Below are positions 12,037 to 23,639 of a stretch of DNA of 64,000 nucleotides, piece after piece. The translations under genes and the position numbers were made by a program. The notes beneath the pieces are model-generated. The model saw only the letters and a program-made list of their open reading frames with translations, had not been told where the DNA came from and made no database searches. The stretch's first letter is position 1. Each line of letters opens with the position of its first letter. This DNA is from Adenophora triphylla var. japonica (Eukaryota; Streptophyta; Magnoliopsida; Asterales; Campanulaceae): the NCBI GenBank assembly GCA_022495995.1, contig JAFEMH010000738.1:62001-126000 (forward strand), given 5' to 3'.

Positions 12037-12445
12037 GATAGAGGTAGCTGAAGTTTGAGCGTACTTCTCAATCTGCGATAGAGGTAGCTTAAGTTTATAG
12101 AACTTGAGCGTACTTCTCTATTTGCGATAGAGGTAGCTTAAGTTTAGAGAACTTGAGCGTACTTCTCAATCTGTGATAGAGGTAGCTTAAGTTTAGAAAA
12201 CTTAAGCGTACTTCTCTATTCGTGATAGAGGTAGCTTAAGTTTAGAGAACTTGAGCGTACTTCTCTATTCGTGATAGAGGTAGCTTAAGTTTGGAGAACT
12301 TGAGCGTACTTCTCAATTTGTGATAGAGGTAGCTTAAGTTTAGAGAACTTGAGCGTACTTCTCTATTCGTGATAGAGGTAGCTTAAGTTTGGAGAACTTG
12401 AGCGTACTTCTCAATCTGTGATAGAGGTAGCTTAAGTTTAGAGTT
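12037..12445. repeat. 49-bp minisatellite, exact period
   Basis: The word GATAGAGGTAGCTTAAGTTT starts at 12077, 12126, 12175, 12224, 12273, 12322, 12371 and 12420, exactly 49 bp apart. A shorter first unit starts at 12037. Each full unit contains an imperfect inverted repeat, CTTAAGTT...AACTTGAG, that could form a small hairpin. The array is bounded on each side by a similar phrase, GGAGGTTGTCACCT, at about 11993 and 12460. Confidence 0.95.
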
Positions 12446-12831
12446 CTGACAATTCGGAGGTTGTCACCTAGCGTCATTCCGTTATAACGAAAGTAACGAA
12501 GGCGACTGGGGAGGAAAATCTATTTGCTTAGAAGATAACGGATATCCTTTGGAAAACAAAGTTATCCTAGTTAAAGGATAACAGGAATTATACGTCCAAG
12601 TGGGAAGTCTAGGGGCAAAATTGTAATTTCTGCTCGGGGCGAAAGAAGCCGCCCGGCGTGAGACGGGGGCAAAAGAAGCCGTACGACTAGAAGTCTGATT
12701 TTTCCAGATTATTTAAAACAGATTTGAATGGGCATTGGGCATTGTTGCCGCCCATCTACTGCCGAGGAAGAGAGAGAGGAGGGAGAGAATTTCTTCAAAA
12801 TCCTTCAATTCCCTTGCTTCTATTGATTAAG

Positions 12832-14962
12832 ATGGATCCGGTGTGCCAAGGCAAGCAAGAAGGAACATCTCCGAGGCCGCTCGAAGGAGGAGGAAAGAGC
12901 TCGTCCGCACGAAGAGGAAGTATGACTTCCTTACGCCTCCATCGGAGCTCTATCCGGGTAGGAGGGAGCATAAATCAACGAATCCTCAATCGGTTGGGGT
13001 AAGCATTCTTAATTTTTCTCAATTCCGTCGATTTTGATTGAATTTTGATTGATTCTAGGGCTTGACTCGAGTCTTAGAAATTTCTCGAATTTTCCTAGGA
13101 TTTTTGATGATGATTTTGGAATATTGATTAACCTATGAGGCTAATAAGATTAACGATCATGCATGTGCAATTTTCTTAAGAAATAATGAGAATGATCCAT
13201 TTTTGAAAATAAATTGGGAAAATAATTGTCTAAGATGTGACGGAGTCCTTGCATGTGCTAGAACTAGGTCAAATTTTGATCATGGATGCTAAAACGGGAT
13301 TTTGGATGATGAAAAGGATTCATGCATGCCATTTTTTGAGAAAAAAATTACTGCTTATGTGCAAATAATTTTGAAAATTGTGATTTTATGCTTAGGATAG
13401 CAATGTGCTTGACATGATGTGTTTCAAGTGATGAAAGACACTTTTTTCTACGCATAGGATGCTAGAAAATTTTTATGAATGCTCTTCTTTTGAAAACATG
13501 TGCACTTTTGAATATATGCATGCTTTTGAAATGAGGTGAAGGACTGATACGTTTCTTTTGCTGTGCTTGTCTACAGGAGAACAAGTCTAGGGGGCCTTCC
13601 GAGATTGCAGTGAGGCTGTGGCAGAGGATGCCTGATTTTGAGAAGGATGGGGTGAACCCCAAGCAGCTAGTGAGGGCTACCGGACTGGATTTATTTATTG
13701 AGGCTATCGACAGAGGTATTCACATTACCTCGAAGAGCAAGGGCTTGATCCAGGCCCTCTCGGAGTTCTGATGGGACACCACCCACAACTTTCATCTTAG
13801 CTGGGGAGCCGACAAAGGACACTCGCAGATTTCACCGCTATCACCGGCCCCGCAGCTTCACCGGGAGGCCTGTGACCTGGAGGAACCATATTACAGCGGA
13901 GGAGTTTGGAGCTTTGGTTGGGTTTGAGCTTATTCCTAAGGGTCTCGGGATGGAGACTAGGAATGTCGAGGTGGCAGCCCGTAACCGTACGCAGAATTTG
14001 CTGCTAATGAGGTGACTGCCTCCCAGCTTGCGAGGGCTTTTGTGTGGTTGATGTTGTCAGTCACCATTTTTGCTAATTCTGGGACGCTGGCTATGACTTG
14101 CCTTCTCGACTCCTTGGAGGATGTAGATGGGATTGGGACGGTCTCTTGGGGCGAGGCCGGGTTGGCGGAGCTTTACTTTTCCCTGGATCCGTACAATGCA
14201 GTAGGAATAAGGGCTGCTTCGATGGATTGCTTCTCTTTTGCTCTCGAGGTAGTCTCACTTTCTTTTCTCTCTTTTACTTTCTGTCTTTGAGACTTTTATG
14301 AGAGAAAATGACCCTTTTGATGTTTTGAACATGCAGGTCTGGTTTTGCGAGGTGATCAGGTTCTTTCCGTGGAACCAACAGAGTGATGCTACCATCTTTC
14401 CCGCTATGATCCGCTGGAGGGGAGATGCGAGAGACAAGTTCACCGGGAAGACCCGGATCACCTTTGACTACAAGATGGTTAGGCCAGTTATCAACAGGGA
14501 TGGGAACGATGGAGTGGACTTCTACCCTTGGGGGAGGTATCCAGAGATTTTGCTAGGAGAGGCCGTGGAGGCGACTAGACAGAGGCGATGGTTGACCGGT
14601 TTGACATGTGATGTCATCTATCTGGGGGACCGTTTCTCTAGGCAGTATGGCCATATCCCTCAATTGGATGCCATTACCCCCCATGATCCTCCAGCACGGA
14701 TGCTGCAGCCCCGGGATTGGTCGGCGGATGACATAGAGAGATATCAGGCAGGTGTAGCAGCTGAGGAGTATTTTGACATGGCTACCCCTTATGCTATCTT
14801 TGTGGAGCTGACCGAGGACGCCACAGAAGCTAGTGAAGCTGGCTGTCACTCAGGGATATGGGGAGGCCGAGCCTACTGACCCGCCGATGCCTCCTGCCCA
14901 TCTCTCTTATGTAGTCAATGGGGTACCGAGGAGGTTCAGGATACCTGTCCCCGACACTAGGG
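12832..14962 (+). pseudogene. Plant mobile domain (PMD) gene, broken and truncated
   Basis: Three exon-like blocks are visible: 12832-12998 (MDPV, then after a frame change QARRNISEAARRRRKEL...), 13577-14248 and 14337-14962. They have plausible GT/AG borders at 12999, 13575-13576, 14249 and 14335-14336. Exon 2 carries the PMD signatures FIEAIDRGIHITSKSKGLIQ and SQLARAFVWLMLSVTIFANS. It continues with DDVDG-like DVDGIGTVSWGEAGLAELYF. Exon 3 starts VWFCEVIRFFPWNQ and includes CDVIYLGDRFSRQYGHIPQ. A stop and frameshift near 13770 and another near 14840 break the frame. The gene is cut by the copia LTR at 14963. PMD genes occur both as host genes (MAIN-like) and inside gypsy or MULE elements, and the surroundings suggest a transposon origin. 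Confidence 0.75.
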
Positions 14963-15383
14963 TGTTGGGTTTTATGGGTCCATGCGCAGCGGAATTAAGC
15001 ATAAAATTAACACAAAACCCAAGCCCTAAGATCCGTTCTATACGATTAAATTGAATTACTATGAGATAGAATTTACCAACCTAAATTGCTTTCCGGTCTT
15101 GAGCTATCGAACGGATAATTATGTGATTCGTAATCACAAACTTTTGATCTTCAAATCTTCGAATCTTCAACTCCTTTGGATCTTCAGATTTGAACTCTAG
15201 GTCTTTGATTTGTTTGAACAAAAATAAGACCCTCTTTTGGTAATCCACACAAATATGAATGTCGAGAACAATTCTCGGGTTGGGAATTGCTAGATTCCTA
15301 AAACTTATGGAAGAATATTGAAAGTATTTTGTTATGATTTTCCCTTGAAAATTTCGGCCAGACCTTAGGGTTGACAGACCTCA

Positions 15384-15395
15384 CATATTTATACT
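15384..15395 (-). promoter_or_regulatory. Putative LTR promoter TATA box
   Basis: Minus-strand AGTATAAATATG lies about 60-170 bp downstream of the three palindromes, roughly 990 bp into the LTR. The same box is present in the other three LTRs. It is the best TATA candidate for starting element transcription. Confidence 0.5.
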
Positions 15396-15457
15396 ACTTT
15401 AGTGTAAATATGTTTCCTAATCGAATTAGGAGAACAGGCTGTCAAAAAAGCGTCTGT

Positions 15458-15553
15458 GGCTAGTTATGTCGCACGACATAAGTAGCCAGTGGCTAGTTAT
15501 GTCGCGTGACATAACTAGCCAGTGGCTAGTTATGTCGCGTGACATAAGTTGCC
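15458..15553. repeat. Three tandem 30-bp palindromes in LTR 1 (33-bp period)
   Basis: Units at 15458-15487, 15491-15520 and 15524-15553 each read GGCTAGTTATGTC, a 4-base centre (GCAC or GCGT), then GACATAA and a GCC end, so each nearly equals its own reverse complement. The units are separated by 3 bp. Confidence 0.95.
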
Positions 15554-16386
15554 AAATACAGAAACTCTCAATCATTCTTCCCTTGGTTCAACCAACTCAT
15601 TCTATTTGTGTGTGACCCAATAGGATTGTATTATGTTGGCAATGAGTTCGATCATATCGACCCTCATAAGACATAAGCGGACTCTAGCAAGCCATTATGT
15701 CCACCCAAATAACACAACGTAAGAGTTCACGTTTCCAATGGTACACTTCCATTTCTCCCTTTGTCTCACGATGTTATATTGAACACAAGTCATGGTCCAC
15801 GTCAACTTGTATTTGTTCAATGCTTTCTCGATCTTGAGTATAATGATAGTCCAATCATATTGGGGTGTGGCCACACGCTTTCATCATTATCACTCATCGA
15901 GGGGCCCAAGCAAAACATCTCTTTTGAGGGACAAATTCCATCTTGACTTATCATCCTTCCCATCATGAATCCGATCATGCCAAAGATAGCCTTTATAGAT
16001 ATCGTGTTAAGATACCGTTTGACTAAAAATCAAACATAACTTTTCATCATATGTAAGGTCATGATAATCTCAGGTCTAGGGACTAAATGAAGTAATCTTA
16101 TGAGATTTATGACATTTGACCATGACATAAATCTCATACGGGTCAAGTCCAAAGTCACTTGTTCTCTAACAAGTACCCATAATTTCAATGTGCATCTCTA
16201 TGCATATAATCATCATATGATTATCCATTGACAATTATACTAATTATTCTCTTAATAATCGTGGGACGGAGATTATTACAATAAATATGCAAACTATATA
16301 ATAATCAAATAATAAACATAAACGATAAAGATGATACATAACGGTTTTCGCTTAAACATAACTAAAGCCTAGGCATTACACCAACA

Positions 16387-16400
16387 GTCTCCCACTTGCA
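16387..16400 (-). other. Polypurine tract of copia unit 1
   Basis: Minus-strand TGCAAGTGGGAGAC abuts the LTR start (TGTTGG). Equivalent tracts lie at 23088-23101 and 29744-29757 beside LTR 2 and LTR 3. Confidence 0.8.
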
Positions 16401-16832
16401 CTAGGCTCCATTTATGTATCGAATACTCATGGATCTAACATGCCCATCATGCTTCTGCCTATGCGAGGATCTTTGTAAGTGAATCCCATATGTCATCATC
16501 GGTTGATACTTTGTATATTTTAACGTCTTCTCATTCTTTATGAATTCCTTGAAGAACGTCTAAGTGAGTGTTTGGATCACTGTTGTGACCTTGGTTCCAT
16601 TGTTTGCACAAGTGGCACCACTATTTGTCATAACAAAAGTTTCACCGATTAGTGATACTTGGAACATTTCCAAAACACTAATGAACTTTTGATCCAAACT
16701 GCCTCTTTTAGCCACATCATATGTTGCCAAAATTCGGCCTTAGTAGTAGAATCGACTACAATTTCTGCTTGGAACTTCTTCCAATCAAAACTGCACCTCT
16801 AATAAGTATAAACACAAATCCTAATTGCGATT

Positions 16833-19800
16833 TTAAAATAACTTTGTTAGTTTGGAAGCTAGCACATATGTAACCCTTACAACAAGATTAACTTCCAATC
16901 TTTCAAATCCCAAGAGCGTATCCTTAGTTCTTCTTAAGTACTTAAGGAACATCTTGACTGCCATCCAATGGTTCTCATCACAGATCGATTGGTATCGACT
17001 CATCATGCTTAGAGCATATGAAATGCCGGGTCTAGTACAAATCATGGCATACATGACAGATCCAAGTGCCGCAAAGATATGGAACTTCATTCATTCCCTT
17101 TTTGCTCATCGCTGTCATAAGACAATGAATATTGCTAAGAGAAATACCATGACCCATTGACAAGCTACTCTTCTTAGACTCTTCTAAGAATCTTGTCAAT
17201 GTGAACACTTTGACTCAAACCAATTTATCCTTCTAGATCCATCTTTATAGATCTTGATGCCAAGGATGTAATCGGCTTCACCCATGTCTTTCATTGAGAA
17301 ACCTTTCCTTGACCAAGACTTAACAGTCTTAAGTGTCGGAACTTGTTTTCCAATGAGTAAGATATCATTGTAATAAAACAATAGAAATAATATTACGCTC
17401 CCACTGAATTTCATGCATACACAAGATTCATCTTTGTTCTTTGATGAAGTCAAACTCTTTGACCAATTCATCAAAACGAAGATTCCAATTCCTTGAAGCT
17501 TGCTTCAATCCATCTCATGGATCTTTGCAACATGCATACTCTTATTAGAGTTTCTTGGATCGTCAAACTATTCGGGTTGTGTACTATACACATCCTTAAT
17601 AATCTTTCCATTTAAAGAAAGTCGTTTGACATCCATTTGTCATATCACATAGTCACAATATGTAATAATGGCAACTGAAATTCTAACAGACTTCGACATT
17701 GTAACTGGCGAAAAAGGTTTCAACATAGTCAATACTATGAATTAACCTAAATCCCTTTGCTATAATCCTTAGTCATGAAAGTATACACCTTCACATCCAT
17801 GTCGGTCTTTGAAGACCTACTTGCACCCTTTAGTTTTTACACTTTTAGGTAGTCCAATCAAGTTCCAAACTTGATTGTTTAACATGGATTGTAATTTGGA
17901 TTCCATGGTTCCTAACCATTTATCCAAATTAGGAGAGGACATCGCTTCTTGATAGCAAGTAGGATCGTCATTCTTAATGACTTCCACTTCATCACTTTCC
18001 GCAACGAGAAATCACTATTTCTTGAGTTCGGATCGTAACCTATCCAATCTACGATGGACTTGTGCATCTTGAACCGATTTCACAACTCCTTTGTGAACTT
18101 GGTTCTGTCTCTACTCTTGGTTCCATATTATTTTCGGGTTCTTGAACTTCTTTCAAGATTAATTTTACTCCCACTAGATTCTTTATTGAGAAACTATTTC
18201 TCAAGAAACAAATCGTGTAGAGCAACAAACATTTTGTTCTCTTTGTGATTGTAAAATCAATAACCGAAAATAACCTTGTCAGATTTGGTGCTAACTTTTA
18301 AGAGACAAGTCTCTTTACATAAGATTCGCAACCCCAAATCTTCATGAAAGGCAAACTAAGTTTTCTTCCATGCCACATCTCATGTGGGGCCTTAGGAACC
18401 GATTTAGTAGGGACTCGATTCAGTGTAACCGCATTATTTCTAATGCATATCCTCAAAAGGAAATAGGAAATAGGAAAGTCTGATTGACACATCATCGAAC
18501 GAACCATGTCCTACAAGGTTCAATTCTTCCTTTCAGACACATCATACAATGTGGTGTTCCGGTTGGAGTCAACTTTGAAACGATTTCATAGTTTTGAGAT
18601 GATTGTCAAACTCTTGGCTCAAATATTCATTACCTCGATCCAATCGAAGTACTTAATAGTTTTGCCAAGTTGTTTTGCACTTCATCTTGAAATGTTCGAA
18701 ACATCTCAAACGATTCACCTTTGGACTTCATCAGATAGACATAATCATATCTAGATAAGTCTTTAGTGAAATATGATGAAATACCAAAATCCTCCCCTGG
18801 CAATGCTGCTTAATAGTTCACATACATCTTATGTATAATGACCAATAAGTCACTAGCCCTCCCACTACTTTAGTGTAGGGTGGTTTGGTCGATAATCCCA
18901 ATAAATAAGATCCAAAATCCTCAAATGATTCATGGTCATATGAGTCTAAAAGTCCATGTTAATGGAGTTTAGATATATGTTTCTTATTTATTTGACCAAG
19001 CCGGCAATGCCATATGAACGCGTTGTTCATATTGTTCGGTTTAGATTTCTCATTTATATTATAGATATCTTCAATGTTATTTTGTTTCTCATCTTCAAGG
19101 ATATGAAGACCATTTAATGACATATGCATTACAATAAGGCATATTATTAAATAAATATAAAACTTCTTATTAAAAATAAGAAAATTATATCCTTCATCAT
19201 CCATTTAAGAAACATAAATAATAGTCCTACTCAAATTCGGAACGTAGTCATACTTGTTCAAAACAAGTACTACTTCACAAGGCAAAGTGACTTCATAAGT
19301 CCCTTATGGCTAATGTTGCAACTCTTGCTCCATTCCCATGCTTAGGTTTAATTTACCTTATTTGAGTAGCTTTCTATTCTTTGTTCCTTGCACATTTAAA
19401 CAAATGTGGGATTCAATCCTGTATCATATACCCAAGAACAAGAAGTCGAAAGAAAAATATCTATCATATAGATACTTGAAGTAGTAGCAATCATATTGCC
19501 CTTCTTCACCTTTTAGGCCTTCCTAATAAGCCTTGCAACTTTGCTTCCAATGACAATCTTATTGCAATGATAGCAAAAAGCATCCTTTGAGACACTTTGG
19601 GTTTGACCTCTTCGGCTTTGACAACATTTGTCCTAGGTTTAGCAACTTTTGCTTTACCTTTTTTTTTTTTTTTTTTTTTTTTTTTTCTTCCTTTATGAAC
19701 CCTTTTATTGTGTCAACCATTAACACAATTTGCGGATTGCTCCTTCTTTCATCATATGAATTAAGAGCCTTCACCACAACATATATCTTTTGCCTAGTTC

Positions 19801-20270
19801 GCATTTGGAACATTTCCTTTATGCGGTGTGCTAGAACAAAAGAATAGTTATCATGTGCTCAAGGTTCTTCATAAGAGCCTTTAAACACGGTGGCAAATAC
19901 AAGGCAAGCAATATTGTCAGAATCATCAATATGTTTCTAATGTTGCTTCCTTATTTGCCCTTTGCAACATTTGCAATGGGTTCAGTAGGAACGGATTCGT
20001 CAAGAACGTACACATTTACCCAAGAACCATTCTTTAGGCTTCGATCCAATCAAAATTATATGTATCATTCCTTTCAAACTTTGTCCTTCATAAGGACGAA
20101 TCGCAATTATCATTATGTAATGCTACTTCTACAACAAAATATACAAATTATATGAACACATATCAATATCAACACATTTATCATTTAAGAGCAAATAATG
20201 TATTTTACAAATACTCCCACTAAATCATACACCTTCCAATGCAAATAAGCATAATATGCATTTAATGGGC
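16833..20270 (-). pseudogene. Copia gag-pol, internal unit 1 (dead)
   Basis: Minus-strand fragments appear in Ty1-copia order. A gag tail with a zinc-knuckle remnant and a Lys run lies at 19813-19559. The GAG pre-integrase domain is at 19204-18959 (FIWHCRLGQINKKHISKL). Integrase is at 18507-18298 (VPTKSVPKAPHEMWHGRK, IWGCESYVKR). Reverse transcriptase is at 17474-17196 (FSMKDMGEADYILGIKIY), and a reverse transcriptase/RNase H junction at 17090-16833 (VMYAMICTRPGISYALSMMS). The YVDD active-site motif reads YYND, losing one catalytic Asp. Stops and frame changes separate all blocks. A run of about 26 T at 19661-19686 is an expansion absent from unit 2. The protein cannot be active as read. Confidence 0.9.
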
Positions 20271-20478
20271 TAAGATCCAACTTTAATTTAATCTCAAGTA
20301 CGCTATGGCGCACCGCTCAAGATTAAACTAAATTAGGTAGAAAACATCAATCATATCGTATATGACTCTTAGGACTAAGATCCATCTTTAATTTAATCTC
20401 AAGTACGCTATGGCGCACCGCTCAAGATTAAACTAATTAGGTAGAAAACATCAATCATATCGTATATGACTCTTAGGA
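20271..20478. repeat. 105-bp tandem duplication in copia leader, unit 1
   Basis: Two copies start TAAGATCCA at 20271 and 20376, each with AATCTCAAGTACGCTATGG and ending GTATATGACTCTTAGGA. The same pair is at 26930/27036 in unit 2 and 33621/33726 in unit 3, so it predates the array. Confidence 0.9.
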
Positions 20479-21317
20479 TCTTTTATGAGATTTATTTAAG
20501 ACATCATATGTCTAAGCATATTTTAATCTCATCTTATGCCTTGGGTCCAAAACCATTTTGATAACCCAATTAAGTTCATTCATATTAAACGTATAGGAAC
20601 CACCATTTCCTCATCTTGCTCGCAAACGGAATAGAATCAAAGTACCTTGCTATGGCAAGCCCACCCAAAACTATCCGAGTGGTCTCAAGTGTTTAAATCA
20701 TGGATTGGCATAAAGAACTTAAAAGTTAAATGAAGGTTCTTTAAGGTAGATTATAAGCATATCAACAAAGATAGTCATAATCATGCACTGTAAGTTCCCG
20801 TGAAGATAGGTGAGCCACAAGGACTACTTAAGTACCAACTCTTCCTTAGACAGAACTCTCCTAGTCATGCACAATTAGAAATCAACTCTGATTTGGCAAC
20901 ATAATCACTACCTTTTATAAACAATTAGTTTCCTTTTAAAATTTCGCGTAATTATGACTTGTTTCCATAAACAATCATAAAATCCAAAATTTACAATGTC
21001 TAAATCTAAACATATTAGGAAACTATAATGCAATGTTTCAACTAAACATTTTAGGAAATCACAATTCAATGTTTCAACTAAACATCTAATAAAATTCTTA
21101 ACACTTAAGAACAAATAATTCATGCATCGCAACAATTAATAAAAACACATTTGAATTAATTAAGCATGCATCATAAACAATGAATTAATCTAGCATAGCC
21201 CTATAAATTTTATTTCCAGAAATTTATAGCATCCAGATTAAGACATAAAACATCTCAGATTGCAAACACAATCATAGATTAGCAGAAAAATTAAACAAAC
21301 TGATTCTGCCCAGAATT

Positions 21318-21432
21318 GGCTTATTATGTCGCGTGACATAACTAGCCAGTGGCTAGTTATGTCGCGTGACATAACTGGCCAGATTACCAGATTTCCTCCT
21401 TTGGCCTACTATGTCGCACGACATAGGTAGCC
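21318..21432. repeat. Three palindromes in copia leader, unit 1
   Basis: Copies at 21318-21347, 21351-21380 and 21403-21432 match the LTR palindrome, with variants in the outer arms (GGCTTATTATGTC..., GGCCTACTATGTC...). They lie 220-350 bp inside the element from the PBS. Confidence 0.9.
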
Positions 21433-21654
21433 AGTTCGCAGGATTTCCAGATTCAATCAATTCAGATTACATGCAATTAAATCATATAAAACAACCCTTT
21501 TACAGATTTAATTCAACATAATTCAAACACGATTTTCACATTGTTTCACATAAACAATCAAAATTCTATCGCATACAAAAACATGCAACGAACATATAAA
21601 CAATTTATATAATCATTCTAGCATGTTAATTCAAACTTAACCATACGAACGGGG

Positions 21655-21666
21655 CTCTGATACCAC
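21655..21666 (-). other. Copia primer binding site, unit 1
   Basis: The minus strand reads GTGGTATCAGAG immediately after the LTR end. TGGTATCAGAGC is the standard initiator-Met tRNA PBS of plant copia elements. In units 2 and 3 (28309-28320, 35073-35084) it is changed to TGGTATCGAG. Confidence 0.9.
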
Positions 21667-23087
21667 TGTTGGGTTTTATGGGTCCATGCGCAGCGGAATT
21701 AAGCATAAAATTAACACAAAACCCAAGCCCTAAGATCCGTTCTATACGATTAAATTGAATTGCTATGAGATAGAATTTACCAACCTAAATTGCTTTCCGG
21801 TCTTGAGCTATCGAACGGATAATTATGTGATTCGTAATCACAAACTTTTGATCTTCAAATCTTCGAATCTTCAACTCCTTTGGATCTTCGGATTTGAACT
21901 CTAGGTCTTTGATTTGTTTGAACAAAACTAAGACCCTCTTTTGGTAATCCACACAAATATGAATGTCGAGAACAATTCTCGGGTTGGGAATTGCTAGATT
22001 CCTAAAACTTATGGAAGAATATTGAGAGTATTTTGTTATGATTTTCCCTTGAAAATTTCGGCCGTACCTCTAGGGTTGACAGACCTCACATATTTATACT
22101 ACTTTAGTGTAAATATGTTTCCTAATCGAATTAGGAGAACAGTCAAAAAGCGTTCGTGGCTAGTTATGTCGCGCGACATAAGTAGCCGGTGGCTAGTTAT
22201 GTCGCGTGACATAACTAGCCATGGCTAGTTATGTCGCGTGACATAAGTTGCCAAATACGTAAACTCTCAATCATTCTTCCCTTGGTTCAACCAACTCATT
22301 CTATTTGTGTGTGACCCAATAGGATTGTATTATGTTGGCAATGAGTCCGATCATATCGACCCTCATAAGACATAAGCGGACTCTAGCAAGCCATTATGTC
22401 TACCCAAATAACACAACGTAAGAGTTCACGTTTCCAATGGTACACTTCCATTTTTCCCTTTGTCTCACGATGTTATATTGAACACAAGTCATGGTCCACG
22501 TCAACTTGTATTTGTTCAATGCTTTCTCGATCTTGAGTATAATGATAGTCCAATCATATTGGGGTGTGGCCACACGCTTTCATCATTATCACTCATCGAG
22601 GGGCCCAAGCAAAACATCTCTCTTTCGAGGGACAAATTCCATCTTGACTTATCATCCTTCCCATCATGAATCCGATCATGCCAAAGATAGCCTTTATAGA
22701 TATCGTGTTAAGATACCGTTTGACTAAAATCAAACATAACTTTTCATCATATGTAAGGTCATGATAATCTCGTGTCTAGGGACTAAATGAAGTGACCATA
22801 TGAGATTTAATTATGACATTTGACCATGACATAAATCTCATACGGTCAAGTCCAAATACTTGTTCTCTAACAAGTACCCATAATTTCAATGTGCATCTCT
22901 ATGCATATAATCATCATATGATTATCCATTGACAATTATACTAATTATTCTCTTAATAATCGGGGACGGAGATTATTACAATAAATATGCAAACTATATA
23001 ATAATCAAATAATAAACATAAACGATAAAGATGATACATAACGGTTTTCGCTAAACATAACTAAAGCCTAGTGGCATTACACCAACA
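21667..23087 (-). repeat. Copia LTR 2 (shared by units 1 and 2)
   Basis: 1421 bp, TGTTGGG at the left and ACCAACA at the right. It is flanked by a PBS on its left and a polypurine tract on its right. It therefore serves at once as the 5' LTR of unit 1 and the 3' LTR of unit 2 on the minus strand. Palindromes lie at 22158-22187, 22191-22220 and 22223-22252. Confidence 0.95.
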
Positions 23088-23639
23088 GCCTCCCACTTGC
23101 ACTAGGCTCCATTTATGTATCGAATACTCATGGATCTAACATGCCCATCATGCTTCGCCTATGCGAGGGTCTTTGTAAGTGAATCCCTTATGTCATCATC
23201 GGTTGATACTTTGTATATCTTAACGTCTTCTCATTCTTTTTAAATTCCTCGAAGAACGTCTAAGTGAGTGTATGGATCACTGTTGTGACCTTGGTTCCAT
23301 TGTTTGCACAAGTGGCACCACTATTGTCATAACAAAAGTTTCACCGATTAGTGATACTTGGGAAAACCTTGGAGTGTTTCCAAAATACTAAATGAACTTT
23401 TGATCCAAATCGCTTTTAGCCACATCATATGTTGCTAAAATTCGGCCTTAGTAGTAGAATCGCTACAATTTCTCGCTTGGAACTCTTCCAATCAAAATTA
23501 CACCTCTAATAAGCACAAACACAAATCCTAATTGCGATTTTAAAATAACTTTGTTAGTTTGGAAGCTAGCACCTATGTAACCCTTACAACAAGATTAACT
23601 TCCAATCTTTCAAATCCCAAGAACGTATCCTTAGTTCTT

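Larger units (their letters stand above)
9811..12700 (-). mobile_element. Probable Tat/Ogre-like Ty3-gypsy LTR, reverse orientation
   Basis: On the minus strand, TGGCGACTCCG at about 9812-9826 resembles the tRNA-Arg-type PBS seen in Tat/Ogre retrotransposons. The sequence to its right would then be a very long LTR, which is normal in that lineage. It carries the phrase CCTACGTATCCCGGAGGAAT (about 11560), which I associate with such LTRs, plus three minisatellite blocks. The internal region to the left is cut short at about 9745, where gypsy gag in the opposite orientation begins. The right border near 12700 is a guess, and no second LTR is present for proof. Confidence 0.4.
14963..16386 (-). 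repeat. Copia LTR 1
   Basis: Bounded by TGTTGGGTTTTATGG at the left and ATTACACCAACA at the right (TG...CA on either strand). On the minus strand it starts directly after the polypurine tract of the first internal unit, so it acts as that unit's 3' LTR. It holds the three palindromes at 15458-15553 and a TATA-like box. The plus-strand open frame starting at 15761 recurs in the other LTRs only because the LTRs are copies. Confidence 0.95.

Noticed and set aside
12037..12445. CRISPR or centromeric satellite interpretation of the 49-bp array.
   Set aside because: No unique spacers, and only eight to nine units inside a transposon. A minisatellite is sufficient.
15458..15553. CRISPR-like look of regularly spaced palindromic repeats.
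   Set aside because: Spacers are only 3 bp, the units lie in a retrotransposon LTR, and the genome is a plant. Not a CRISPR array.
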